Assembly (NCBI GenBank): GCA_002336675.1
Contig: DDEI01000056.1
Coordinates: forward strand, 9,329 to 22,898
Source of the DNA: Flavobacteriales bacterium UBA1958
Lineage (GTDB): Bacteria; Bacteroidota; Bacteroidia; Flavobacteriales_D; Sanyastnellaceae
Direction: 5' to 3'
Length of the DNA: 13,570 nt
Shown: in pieces, positions 6,383 through 12,490 of the stretch
Layout: each line of letters starts with the position of its first letter
How positions within the stretch are numbered: position 1 is the stretch's first letter
Notes under the pieces: generated by a model
Seen by the model: the letters and a program-made list of their open reading frames with translations, nothing else
The model's database searches: none
Told to the model about the DNA's origin: nothing
Made by a program: the position numbers and the translations under genes

Positions 6383-7669
6383 TTAAGATTTAGCCAGAGT
6401 CACGACTTGTTTAAAGACATTCCTCCACCCTTTCCATTCCCGAAGCTCGCTCAAAGTTTCATTGTGCCAAATGGTGACCAACTCTCCGCTGACGGCTTTA
6501 ACCTCTTTTATGACTTCTGCACTCTTCACCACTGCCTCTTTTTGTGTCAGCCCTAAATACCGATTTAAAGTGGCGTCCATTATGGCTGAAGAGTGAAAAA
6601 CTAGATCCGTAGTTTCATTCTTCTCTAAATCGAAAAACTGAAATGGCGTGCACGTACCTCCTCTAAATCCGATTTTCTCCGCATAACCCAAGCTGTAGTC
6701 TTCCTTTATTCCTGCACGCAATAAATTCCTAGGTGTTTCAGGGAAACTAAATTTCAAGAAATGCTGTCTGCTATGAGTTACGGCGCCTTCAATGATGTCC
6801 TCTAACCTAAGTTTTTCTTCCAGTATAGTTTCAGCATTCTGGTAGCTTTGGTATCCTGGGTGGATGGCTATAGTATTTTGGCGTTGCAACGCTAAAACCA
6901 ATGCTCTCAAATGTTTACTCGTAAAAGGCAGGTTCCTATCCCATTCGTTTCTGTTTGATAACAGGAAGAAGAAAATACTCTCCACCTCAGCTTCTGAGTG
7001 AACGGAGTTTATGTAATCGTAAGTTTCATAGGGATCCTTCTGCTGTCTAAAATAACAGCCAAATCTAGTTTTTAAATCCTCTATATCTCCAGCTAAAATT
7101 GATTTAATGGTAGCTCCGAGCTTGATAGGGAAAGACTTAAAATTATACGCGTAAGCATTATCTACATCTATGGTAGAAATAAAATTATATGTTCGAGATA
7201 ACTCTGCTTTACCCGTTAAAACTTCTTGAAATTTAGCACACCAAATGTCTATTATCGGTCTGTCCAAGCATTTTAATACTGAGAGAATACTTCCCTCACA
7301 TTTAAATCTGTCATGCTGATCTCTATCTGCGGTCAAGTATTCTTCATACCTAGTGATAAGATAGAACGTAGCGGAAAATATATCGAACGGGATCTGGTCT
7401 GAATAGTTAGTGAAAAGTATAGGTAATCCGTCCCATTCCCCAGTATTTAATTCCTGTCTGCTTATCCCAGTCTCTCCAAGGAGAGCCGCTGGAATTAATT
7501 GAACTCCCTCTAAAGACTCATTGGAGTAATTTAGCTTGATGCCATTTATAGCATTGAATTCGGCTGAGTCATAAAGTAGTGTGTAGTCCTCGTGAAGGAT
7601 ACGCCCAAAAATAAAATCACAGACGAATTTTAGCCTTTCTGATATTATGTGAGAGTAAATCCAAATCAT
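6383..7669 (-). CDS. Polysaccharide deacetylase-like protein (CE4-type)
   Basis: A 428-residue protein matching a Bacteroidetes group of polysaccharide deacetylase-like (carbohydrate esterase 4 related) proteins. Residues 1-160 form the N-terminal domain typical of this group (PFDIFSATFYLITRYEEY at 94-111). The deacetylase barrel follows. STIDVDNAY (165-173) supplies Asp168 and Asp170 in the place of the catalytic and metal aspartates. IHPGYQS (269-275) stands in for the HxxxH metal motif. SRQHFLKFSFPET (300-312), GFRGGTCTPF (334-343) and IWHNE (400-404) complete the conserved core. CE4 enzymes remove N-acetyl groups from sugar polymers; here the likely substrate is an N-acetylated envelope or capsular glycan, which fits the adjacent UDP-GlcNAc 2-epimerase. 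There is no signal peptide, so it is probably cytoplasmic or membrane-associated. It starts three bases after wecB ends. Confidence 0.75.
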   Translation of the reverse strand: MIWIYSHIISERLKFVCDFIFGRILHEDYTLLYDSAEFNAINGIKLNYSNESLEGVQLIPAALLGETGISRQELNTGEWDGLPILFTNYSDQIPFDIFSATFYLITRYEEYLTADRDQHDRFKCEGSILSVLKCLDRPIIDIWCAKFQEVLTGKAELSRTYNFISTIDVDNAYAYNFKSFPIKLGATIKSILAGDIEDLKTRFGCYFRQQKDPYETYDYINSVHSEAEVESIFFFLLSNRNEWDRNLPFTSKHLRALVLALQRQNTIAIHPGYQSYQNAETILEEKLRLEDIIEGAVTHSRQHFLKFSFPETPRNLLRAGIKEDYSLGYAEKIGFRGGTCTPFQFFDLEKNETTDLVFHSSAIMDATLNRYLGLTQKEAVVKSAEVIKEVKAVSGELVTIWHNETLSELREWKGWRNVFKQVVTLAKS

Positions 7670-7672
7670 AAA

Positions 7673-8821
7673 TTACAAGTGTTTTACCATCTGCTCACAA
7701 ATGAAATGAGCGGCTTTTCCATCTCCAAATAAAGCAGGGAACTCAAGGTCTGTATTGTTCTTGAAGTACTCGTACCCTTCCTTGATTTTAGTGGTGTCTG
7801 CATCTACTAATCTAGCACATCCAGAGTGAATTATTTCTACCCATTCTGTTTGGGGTCTGAATACCAAACAAGGCTTACCAAAGAAGTACGCCTCTTTTTG
7901 TACGCCACCAGAATCACTCATTACCATGCTGCAGTTTTTCTCAAGAGCTATAATATCTAGGAATCCACATGGCGGAACGAATCTAAAGTACTCGCTATTT
8001 TCTAGTCTGTTCATTAAGGATTCACAGGAAAAGAACTGCTCTAGTTTAGCTTTAGTTCTAGGGTGAATCGGGAGAATTAATGCAGTTCTATTTCCTTCTG
8101 CTATTTCTAGCAGCGTTTCCATAAGTCCTTCTAAACGTTCTTTGTTATCGGTGTTAGACGGCCTGTGAATGGTCGAAAGAATAAAATCTTTCCCTCCTAA
8201 TTCTAAATCATCTAGGATCGTAGATTTCTTCTCAGATATTTTAGAGAAATAGAGGCTATTATCATACATCACATCTCCACTGTGATAAACCGCAGGAGCG
8301 TCTATAGTAAAAGGTGGAGCAGCATTCAGTTTAAAGTTTTCATTAGCTAGATTTTCCATGCCAGTTCTGGTAGGACTAAAGAGCATAGTGCTTACATGAT
8401 CACACCCTATTCTATTTATTTCTTCTGGCATGCACTTATTAAAAGACCTTAGACCAGCTTCTACATGAATTACAGGAATATGAATTTTAGAAGCCGCGAG
8501 GGCTGCTGCTAGTGTGCTATTAGTGTCTCCATAAACTAACAACCCGTCTGGCTTATGAATATCTAGCTGCTCCTCTATCCCTTCTAGCATGAAGGCTGTT
8601 TGTTTTCCATGAGACCCACTTCCCGTATTTAGGTTAATATCTGGTTCAGGAATTCCTAGCTGATCTATGAAAATCTGGCTCATGGCAACATCATAATGCT
8701 GGCCTGTGTGAAGTAATATCTCTTTTAATTCTCCACTAAAACTATCTTTTATAGCTCGGCTGATAGCTGAGGCCTTAATTATCTGCGGCCTTGCGCCTAT
8801 TACTGTAAGTATTGTTTTCAT
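7673..8821 (-). CDS. wecB: UDP-N-acetylglucosamine 2-epimerase (non-hydrolysing)
   Basis: A 382-residue cytosolic enzyme that interconverts UDP-GlcNAc and UDP-ManNAc, the entry step for ManNAc-derived sugars in surface polysaccharides. It has the two-domain GT-B-like fold of the family and is full length. The start MKTILTVIGARPQIIK holds the nucleotide-loop GARPQ (9-13). Other landmarks are LLHTGQHYD (37-44), YGDTNS (97-102, Asp99), HVEAGLRS (119-126, Glu121), MPEEINR (131-137), TIHRPSN (217-223, His219) and SDSGGVQKEA (302-311), which binds the UDP. All residues matching the known catalytic set (Asp, Glu, Glu, His) are present. It overlaps radC by four bases (ATGA), so translation is coupled. 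It is followed within three bases by the deacetylase gene. A related 2-epimerase with another UDP-sugar specificity cannot be excluded. Confidence 0.88.
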   Translation of the reverse strand: MKTILTVIGARPQIIKASAISRAIKDSFSGELKEILLHTGQHYDVAMSQIFIDQLGIPEPDINLNTGSGSHGKQTAFMLEGIEEQLDIHKPDGLLVYGDTNSTLAAALAASKIHIPVIHVEAGLRSFNKCMPEEINRIGCDHVSTMLFSPTRTGMENLANENFKLNAAPPFTIDAPAVYHSGDVMYDNSLYFSKISEKKSTILDDLELGGKDFILSTIHRPSNTDNKERLEGLMETLLEIAEGNRTALILPIHPRTKAKLEQFFSCESLMNRLENSEYFRFVPPCGFLDIIALEKNCSMVMSDSGGVQKEAYFFGKPCLVFRPQTEWVEIIHSGCARLVDADTTKIKEGYEYFKNNTDLEFPALFGDGKAAHFICEQMVKHL

Positions 8822-9531
8822 AAAGTTCCTTCGTCAGCAAAACTGTAGTAACCAGTTTCTGCTATTATTATGTGGTCTAATATGGGCAAATCTAATACTT
8901 GTCCTGCAGACTTTAACTTAGCGGTAATGGCTAAGTCCTGCTTGGAGGGCTCTAAATTGCCACTCGGGTGGTTATGTACTAAAATTAAAGCCGAGGCTTT
9001 AGCGTTAAGAGCAGCCCCAAAAATCAACTTCGGATCAGCTATAGAACTACTTATTCCTCCTTTAGAGATAAGATGCTTTTTTAAAATTTTATTTGCTTTA
9101 TTCAGCAGTAGAACATGAAACTCTTCGTATTGCAGGGCGGACAGTTCTTCTTGAAAGAGCTCATTGACCTCTGAACTAGTGGTAATTTTCTTTCTTTTCT
9201 CTGCCTCAGCCGTTCTTTTTCTAGCGCCTAACTCAAGAGCTGCATGAATAGAAATAGCCTTAGCTTCACCTATCCCGTTGAATTTCTGAAGGTCAGATAA
9301 AGAGAGACGTGCTAGATTGTGTAGATTATCATCTATTTCTGAAAGAATCCTTTTGGATAAATCCACCGCTGTCTCGTTCCTGCTTCCAGATCCTATAAGA
9401 ATGGCTATTAATTCGGCATTAGATAAAGCAGCTTTTCCCTTTAACAATAATTTTTCTCGAGGCCTGTCTTCTTCAGCCCATTCTGTTATTACACTCTTAT
9501 TTAGTCTTAAATCTTTCAAAAAATAGTGCAT
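8818..9531 (-). CDS. radC: RadC family protein (JAB/MPN+ domain)
   Basis: A 237-residue protein of the RadC family. The N-terminal signature WAEEDRPREKLLLKG (18-32) is followed by a helix-hairpin-helix region (LQKFNGIGEAKAISIHAALELGARK, 81-105 in parts). The JAB/MPN+ domain carries Glu137 and the zinc motif HNHPSGNLEPSKQD (186-199) with His186, His188 and Asp199, so the metalloprotease-like site is intact. RadC was named a DNA repair protein, but its true role is unresolved. The first 12 residues (MHYFLKDLRLNK) precede the usual family start, and the ATG directly abuts the T-run of the rpsT terminator, so a slightly later non-ATG start is conceivable. It heads a compact operon with wecB, the deacetylase-like gene, the membrane protein and the yjjG-like gene. 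Confidence 0.88.
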   Translation of the reverse strand: MHYFLKDLRLNKSVITEWAEEDRPREKLLLKGKAALSNAELIAILIGSGSRNETAVDLSKRILSEIDDNLHNLARLSLSDLQKFNGIGEAKAISIHAALELGARKRTAEAEKRKKITTSSEVNELFQEELSALQYEEFHVLLLNKANKILKKHLISKGGISSSIADPKLIFGAALNAKASALILVHNHPSGNLEPSKQDLAITAKLKSAGQVLDLPILDHIIIAETGYYSFADEGTL

Positions 9532-9560
9532 AAAAAAGCCCCCAAGAGTACCTTGGGAGC
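9532..9560 (-). terminator. Rho-independent terminator of rpsT
   Basis: Read on the minus strand: GCTCCCAAG, loop GTACT, CTTGGGGGC, then six T. The stem is 9 bp with one G-U pair. It lies 23 bases after the rpsT stop codon, and its T-run touches the radC ATG. Confidence 0.85.
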
Positions 9561-9562
9561 TT

Positions 9563-9570
9563 CAAATATA
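9563..9570 (-). promoter_or_regulatory. Possible -7 box (TATATTTG) for the radC operon
   Basis: This is an exact minus-strand TAnnTTTG match, just upstream of the rpsT terminator hairpin. Transcription would start at about 9556-9558, within the first arm of the hairpin. The same octamer serves rpsT and tRNA-Glu. No -33 TTG is seen at 17-23 bases. Confidence 0.4.
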
Positions 9571-9583
9571 TAATTTTTTAATC

Positions 9584-9835
9584 TTATAATGCGCTTACAT
9601 GAGCAGCCAAACCAGATTTAAGGTTAGCAGCCTTATTCATGTGAATAATATTCTTCTTAGCTAGCTTATCTAGCATAGATGAAACTTTAGGTAACATCTC
9701 TGTCGCCTCTTTCTTATCAGCACTTGCTCTTAAATTTTTGATAGCTGTCCTGGTAGACTTGTGCGCATATCTGTTTCTGAGCTTTTTCTTCTCGTCTGAT
9801 CTAATTCTTCTTAATGTAGACTTATGGTTTGCCAT
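9584..9835 (-). CDS. rpsT: 30S ribosomal protein S20
   Basis: An 83-residue, very basic protein of full family length. It starts MANHKSTLRRIRSDEKKKLRN, has the central KSTRTAIKNLR segment, and ends with the family tail IIHMNKAANLKSGLAAHV. S20 binds 16S rRNA near the base of the 30S body early in assembly. The ATG at 9835 is fixed by the conserved MANHKS start. It is a single-gene unit with its own promoter (9858-9865) and a strong terminator (9532-9560). It lies between tRNA-Glu and radC. Confidence 0.97.
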   Translation of the reverse strand: MANHKSTLRRIRSDEKKKLRNRYAHKSTRTAIKNLRASADKKEATEMLPKVSSMLDKLAKKNIIHMNKAANLKSGLAAHVSAL

Positions 9836-9857
9836 CTTCTGTAAAAATTTCGGGCTG

Positions 9858-9890
9858 CAAATATACTAAGAATATTAAGAACAACACCAA
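9858..9890 (-). promoter_or_regulatory. rpsT promoter
   Basis: On the minus strand the -7 box TATATTTG occupies 9865-9858. Upstream, TTG triplets at 9890-9888 and 9884-9882 lie 22 and 16 bases away, close to the 17-23 expected for a Bacteroidetes -33 element. The leader to the ATG would be about 18-20 bases. Confidence 0.6.
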
Positions 9891-9934
9891 AATCCAACTA
9901 GTTTTCTACTCTTTTTAATTCAAGAAGAGTGACA

Positions 9935-9972
9935 ATAAAGAATGTGGATTAACAATAAAACCCATTCTTTAT
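9935..9972. repeat. 10-bp inverted repeat between rpsT and tRNA-Glu
   Basis: ATAAAGAATG (9935-9944) pairs with CATTCTTTAT (9963-9972), and a further GG/CC pair could extend the stem past a one-base bulge. The loop is AT-rich. There is no T-run directly after it on either strand. It lies upstream of the rpsT promoter and downstream of the tRNA terminator. Its role is unknown. Confidence 0.4.
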
Positions 9973-10015
9973 ATTATTAAGGGTTGTTCTTATTTCTGAA
10001 GGACAATCGTCTCAT

Positions 10016-10070
10016 GAAAAAAGGGTAAATCTTAACTGATTAACTTTCAGTATTGATTTACCCTTTTCTT
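10016..10070 (-). terminator. Terminator downstream of tRNA-Glu
   Basis: Perfect 13-bp arms AAAAGGGTAAATC (10019-10031) and GATTTACCCTTTT (10055-10067) enclose an inner 5-bp ACTGA/TCAGT hairpin. On the minus strand the stem runs into TTTTTTC, two bases beyond the tRNA 3' end. The plus strand also has a T-rich tail, so it could stop transcription both ways. Confidence 0.75.
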
Positions 10071-10071
10071 G

Positions 10072-10143
10072 TAGCCCGTAGGGGATTCGAACCCCTGCTA
10101 CCAGGATGAAAACCTGGCGTCCTAACCCCTAGACGAACGGGCC
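10072..10143 (-). tRNA. tRNA-Glu (anticodon UUC)
   Basis: This is a complete cloverleaf. On the minus strand it begins GGCCCGTTCGTCTAGGGGTT. The anticodon stem is CCAGG/CCTGG around loop TTTTCAT, giving anticodon TTC. The T arm is AGGGG-TTCGAATC-CCCT. The acceptor stem GGCCCGT pairs with ACGGGCT, with the first pair G-U. CCA is not fully encoded. It has its own -7 box upstream and a strong terminator immediately downstream. With no clear terminator between it and the preceding hypothetical gene, it may also be cut from a proS read-through transcript. Confidence 0.96.
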
Positions 10144-10157
10144 AATTTTAAAATTGG
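10142..10157. repeat. 16-bp palindrome at the tRNA-Glu 5' boundary
   Basis: CCAATTTTAAAATTGG is a perfect palindrome. It spans the predicted pre-tRNA leader and includes the first two bases (GG) of the mature tRNA-Glu. Confidence 0.6.
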
Positions 10158-10161
10158 AGTG

Positions 10162-10169
10162 CAAATATA
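10162..10169 (-). promoter_or_regulatory. -7 box (TATATTTG) of tRNA-Glu
   Basis: This is an exact minus-strand TAnnTTTG, 18 bases before the tRNA 5' end, predicting a leader of about 14 bases. No clear -33 TTG is present. Confidence 0.55.
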
Positions 10170-10205
10170 ATGAGCTTTTTCGGTTCTGAATTAAAAAAGT
10201 CTTAA

Positions 10206-10901
10206 TTATTCTATTGAATCGCTGTCTGACTGGAATTTATACCCTAATCTTTTTCCTGTCCTTATGTTTAAGTGCTGGCTTAAGATACCTATGTCTTGAA
10301 CAGAAACTTCTTGAACATCTTGATATGGGGGTGTAAACAAATCGAAATCTAGGGTATACATAATAGCCGATTGCACTATTTCTTTCAAGCCTTCTTTATT
10401 TAGCGTTGCATTTGCGAAATCATTGTAAAGAAAACCCAGCTGACGTTTTCCTTGAACAAGGAAATGACCTTCCTTATTCACAAAGATTCGTGCGATTAAA
10501 TAGCCTGAGTCATTCATTCTATTATACTTTATAGAATCTGATAAAAAATTATAGATATTTATAACCCCGACGTACCCTCTGGTCTCATCCTCTTCGCAAT
10601 AGGTAGTTCTCCAAAGACTATTGTTACTCTCAAACTTAAATACATTGGTATGCATATAAAAACAAAGGACATCTCCACCTATAGTGATTTGAGCCTCATA
10701 ATCCCCTTTATCATTGTACTCTAATCGAACTCTATCATCAGAATCTCCAAATAAATCTCTTACATCAGCTATAATACCAATAAGTACTGCTTTTAGCTGA
10801 TTAAAATTCTCAGTAGTGTTCTGAAATATATCTTGTTTTAAACTTGCCTTATCTTTTAGCATTTCCAGAATTAACTGCTTCGGACTTTGTTCCTTTTTCA
10901 T
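10206..10901 (-). CDS. Conserved Bacteroidetes protein downstream of proS, unknown function
   Basis: A 231-residue soluble protein with no signal peptide or membrane helix. I recognise it as a conserved hypothetical protein of Flavobacteria usually found beside proS, but no function is known to me. Features are a Lys/Glu-rich N-terminal helix (MKKEQSPKQLILEMLKDK), a beta-rich middle (DYEAQITIGGDVLCFYMHTNVF), VINIYNFLSDSIKYNRMNDSGYLIARIFVNKEGHF in parts, KRQLGFLYNDF, and a C-terminal TGKRLGYKFQSD. The ATG at 10901 is chosen over a TTG at 10919: it is one base after the proS stop, and the family starts MKKE. It is thus likely translated by coupling with proS. A link to translation or tRNA-Pro charging is suggested only by position. 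Confidence 0.8.
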   Translation of the reverse strand: MKKEQSPKQLILEMLKDKASLKQDIFQNTTENFNQLKAVLIGIIADVRDLFGDSDDRVRLEYNDKGDYEAQITIGGDVLCFYMHTNVFKFESNNSLWRTTYCEEDETRGYVGVINIYNFLSDSIKYNRMNDSGYLIARIFVNKEGHFLVQGKRQLGFLYNDFANATLNKEGLKEIVQSAIMYTLDFDLFTPPYQDVQEVSVQDIGILSQHLNIRTGKRLGYKFQSDSDSIE

Positions 10902-10902
10902 T

Positions 10903-12381
10903 TTAATAAGCTTTAGCAAACATTACTCTTTGGTTACTTTCTCCACCAGAGTATACACATTTTCCAGCAGAAGGTTTTTCAGCGAAAGGAATACACCGTA
11001 TAGTGGCATTGGTTTCCTTCTTAATAGCTCTCTCTGTTTCTCCTGTCCCATCCCAATGGGTTAAAATAAATCCACCTTTCTTTTCTAAAACGTCTTTGAA
11101 TTCTGCAAATGTTTCCACTTCAGTAACATTCTCCTTACGGAATTCTATAGCTCTATCAAAGAGAGATTCTTGGATTTCCTCCAGTCTTACAGAAATAATA
11201 TCAGCAGAATCTGCGAACGCTATAGATTCCTTTGTATTTAAATCTCTTCTGGCTAATTCAAGAGTTCCGTTTTCTAAATCTCTGTTGCCAACAGCTACCC
11301 TTAAAGGCACACCTTTTAACTCATGTTCAGCAAACTTCCACCCTGGTTTTCTAGTATCATCATCGTCAAATTTAACTGAAACCCCTTTAGACTTTAAACT
11401 CTCCATCAATGGTGTAATGTGTTCCCTGATTTTATCTAACTGATCCTCCCCTTTATATATAGGTACTATTACCACTTGTATAGGAGCTAACCTAGGAGGC
11501 AGAACCAAACCTAAATCATCAGAATGAGTCATTATAAGCGCTCCCATTAAACGAGTACTGACACCCCATGAAGTAGCCCATACCAATTCCTTCTTTCCCT
11601 CTCTGGTAGTATATTGAACATCAAAAGCCTTAGCAAAGTTTTGACCTAAGAAATGTGACGTTCCTGCTTGAAGTGCCTTCCCATCTTGCATTAAGGCTTC
11701 TATAGTATAGGTCTCTTCTGCTCCAGCAAACCTCTCTGATTCTGATTTACTCCCCATAATAACAGGCATAGCCATCCAATTTTGAGCAAACTCTGAGTAA
11801 ACATTTACCATTTTCTCAGACTCTTCAAGCGCCTCCGGCTTCGTGGCATGAGCAGTGTGCCCTTCCTGCCAAAGAAACTCTGTTGTTCTCAAAAAAAGTC
11901 TTGTTCTCATCTCCCACCTAACCACATTGGCCCATTGGTTAATGAGTATCGGAAGATCTCTATAAGATTGTATCCAGCCTCTGTAAGTATTCCATATAAT
12001 CGCCTCTGAAGTAGGTCTTACTATCAATTCTTCTTCCAATTTGGCCTTAGGATCTACAATTAATTTAGTAGAATCATCTGGGTCTGTTTTCAATCTATAA
12101 TGAGTTACTACAGCGCATTCCTTGGCAAAACCCTCCGCATTCTTCTCTTCAGCTTCAAATAAACTTTTAGGTACGAAGATTGGGAAGTATGCATTTTGGT
12201 GCCCTGTTTCTTTGAACATTTTATCCAATTGGTCTCTCATTTTTTCCCAAATAGCAAATCCATATGGTTTTATCACCATACACCCTCTCACTGCTGAGTG
12301 TTCAGCAAGATCTGCTCCCGCTACTATCTCATTGTACCATGCAGAATAATCCTCTGCCCTTGAAGTAAGTTTTTTCGCCAT
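10903..12381 (-). CDS. proS: Prolyl-tRNA synthetase, archaeal/eukaryal type
   Basis: A 492-residue class II aminoacyl-tRNA synthetase that charges tRNA-Pro. It is the short form (ProS type 3) without the editing insertion of the E. coli enzyme. Motif 1 begins near VRGCMVIKPYGFAIWE (31-46). Motif 2 includes RPTSEAI (122-128) and VVRWEMRTRLFLRTTEFLWQEGHTAH (153-178 in parts). Motif 3 is GVSTRLMGALIMTHSDDLGLVLPP (273-296 in parts). The anticodon-binding domain spans about 300-400. The C-terminal domain ends in the family-typical MFAKAY. The zinc site of that domain is degenerate: the first CxxxxC pair is absent (HWDGTGETE) and only Cys475 of the second pair remains, so zinc binding is unlikely. 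The start is the ATG at 12381. It is divergent from the lipoprotein gene and followed after one base by a conserved hypothetical gene. Confidence 0.97.
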   Translation of the reverse strand: MAKKLTSRAEDYSAWYNEIVAGADLAEHSAVRGCMVIKPYGFAIWEKMRDQLDKMFKETGHQNAYFPIFVPKSLFEAEEKNAEGFAKECAVVTHYRLKTDPDDSTKLIVDPKAKLEEELIVRPTSEAIIWNTYRGWIQSYRDLPILINQWANVVRWEMRTRLFLRTTEFLWQEGHTAHATKPEALEESEKMVNVYSEFAQNWMAMPVIMGSKSESERFAGAEETYTIEALMQDGKALQAGTSHFLGQNFAKAFDVQYTTREGKKELVWATSWGVSTRLMGALIMTHSDDLGLVLPPRLAPIQVVIVPIYKGEDQLDKIREHITPLMESLKSKGVSVKFDDDDTRKPGWKFAEHELKGVPLRVAVGNRDLENGTLELARRDLNTKESIAFADSADIISVRLEEIQESLFDRAIEFRKENVTEVETFAEFKDVLEKKGGFILTHWDGTGETERAIKKETNATIRCIPFAEKPSAGKCVYSGGESNQRVMFAKAY

Positions 12382-12419
12382 CTTTTTTTTGGTATAATTG
12401 TTGTCTTAGGACCAGTACG

Positions 12420-12427
12420 CAAATGTA
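12420..12427 (-). promoter_or_regulatory. -7 box (TACATTTG) of proS
   Basis: This is an exact minus-strand TAnnTTTG, 38 bases before the proS ATG, giving a leader of about 34 bases. No clear TTG -33 is seen. Confidence 0.45.
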
Positions 12428-12454
12428 GCAAATTCAAATGATTCATTATTTTTT

Positions 12455-12485
12455 TTGCACCGCTCGCTAGACAAATGTAACTTTA
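12455..12485 (+). promoter_or_regulatory. Promoter of the Asn/Gly/Tyr-rich lipoprotein gene
   Basis: A TTG (12455-12457, end of a T8-G run) is 20 bases from TAACTTTA (12478-12485), a one-base variant of TAnnTTTG. The spacing fits the Bacteroidetes -33/-7 layout. The ATG is five bases further on, so the leader is minimal. Confidence 0.5.
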
Positions 12486-12490
12486 GAAAC

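Noticed and set aside
4529..6642. A shared 14-base word (TCTAAATCGAAAAA) near 4529 and 6628
   Set aside because: Both copies lie in unrelated coding regions of AT-rich DNA with no surrounding similarity, so it is probably chance.
10902..10919. TTG at 10919 as start of the protein downstream of proS
   Set aside because: It would add MLKLIK and overlap proS. The ATG at 10901 matches the family start and sits one base after the proS stop.
11003..12349. Plus-strand frames at 11003-11443 and 12122-12349
   Set aside because: Both are shadows antisense to proS, whose frame is unambiguous.
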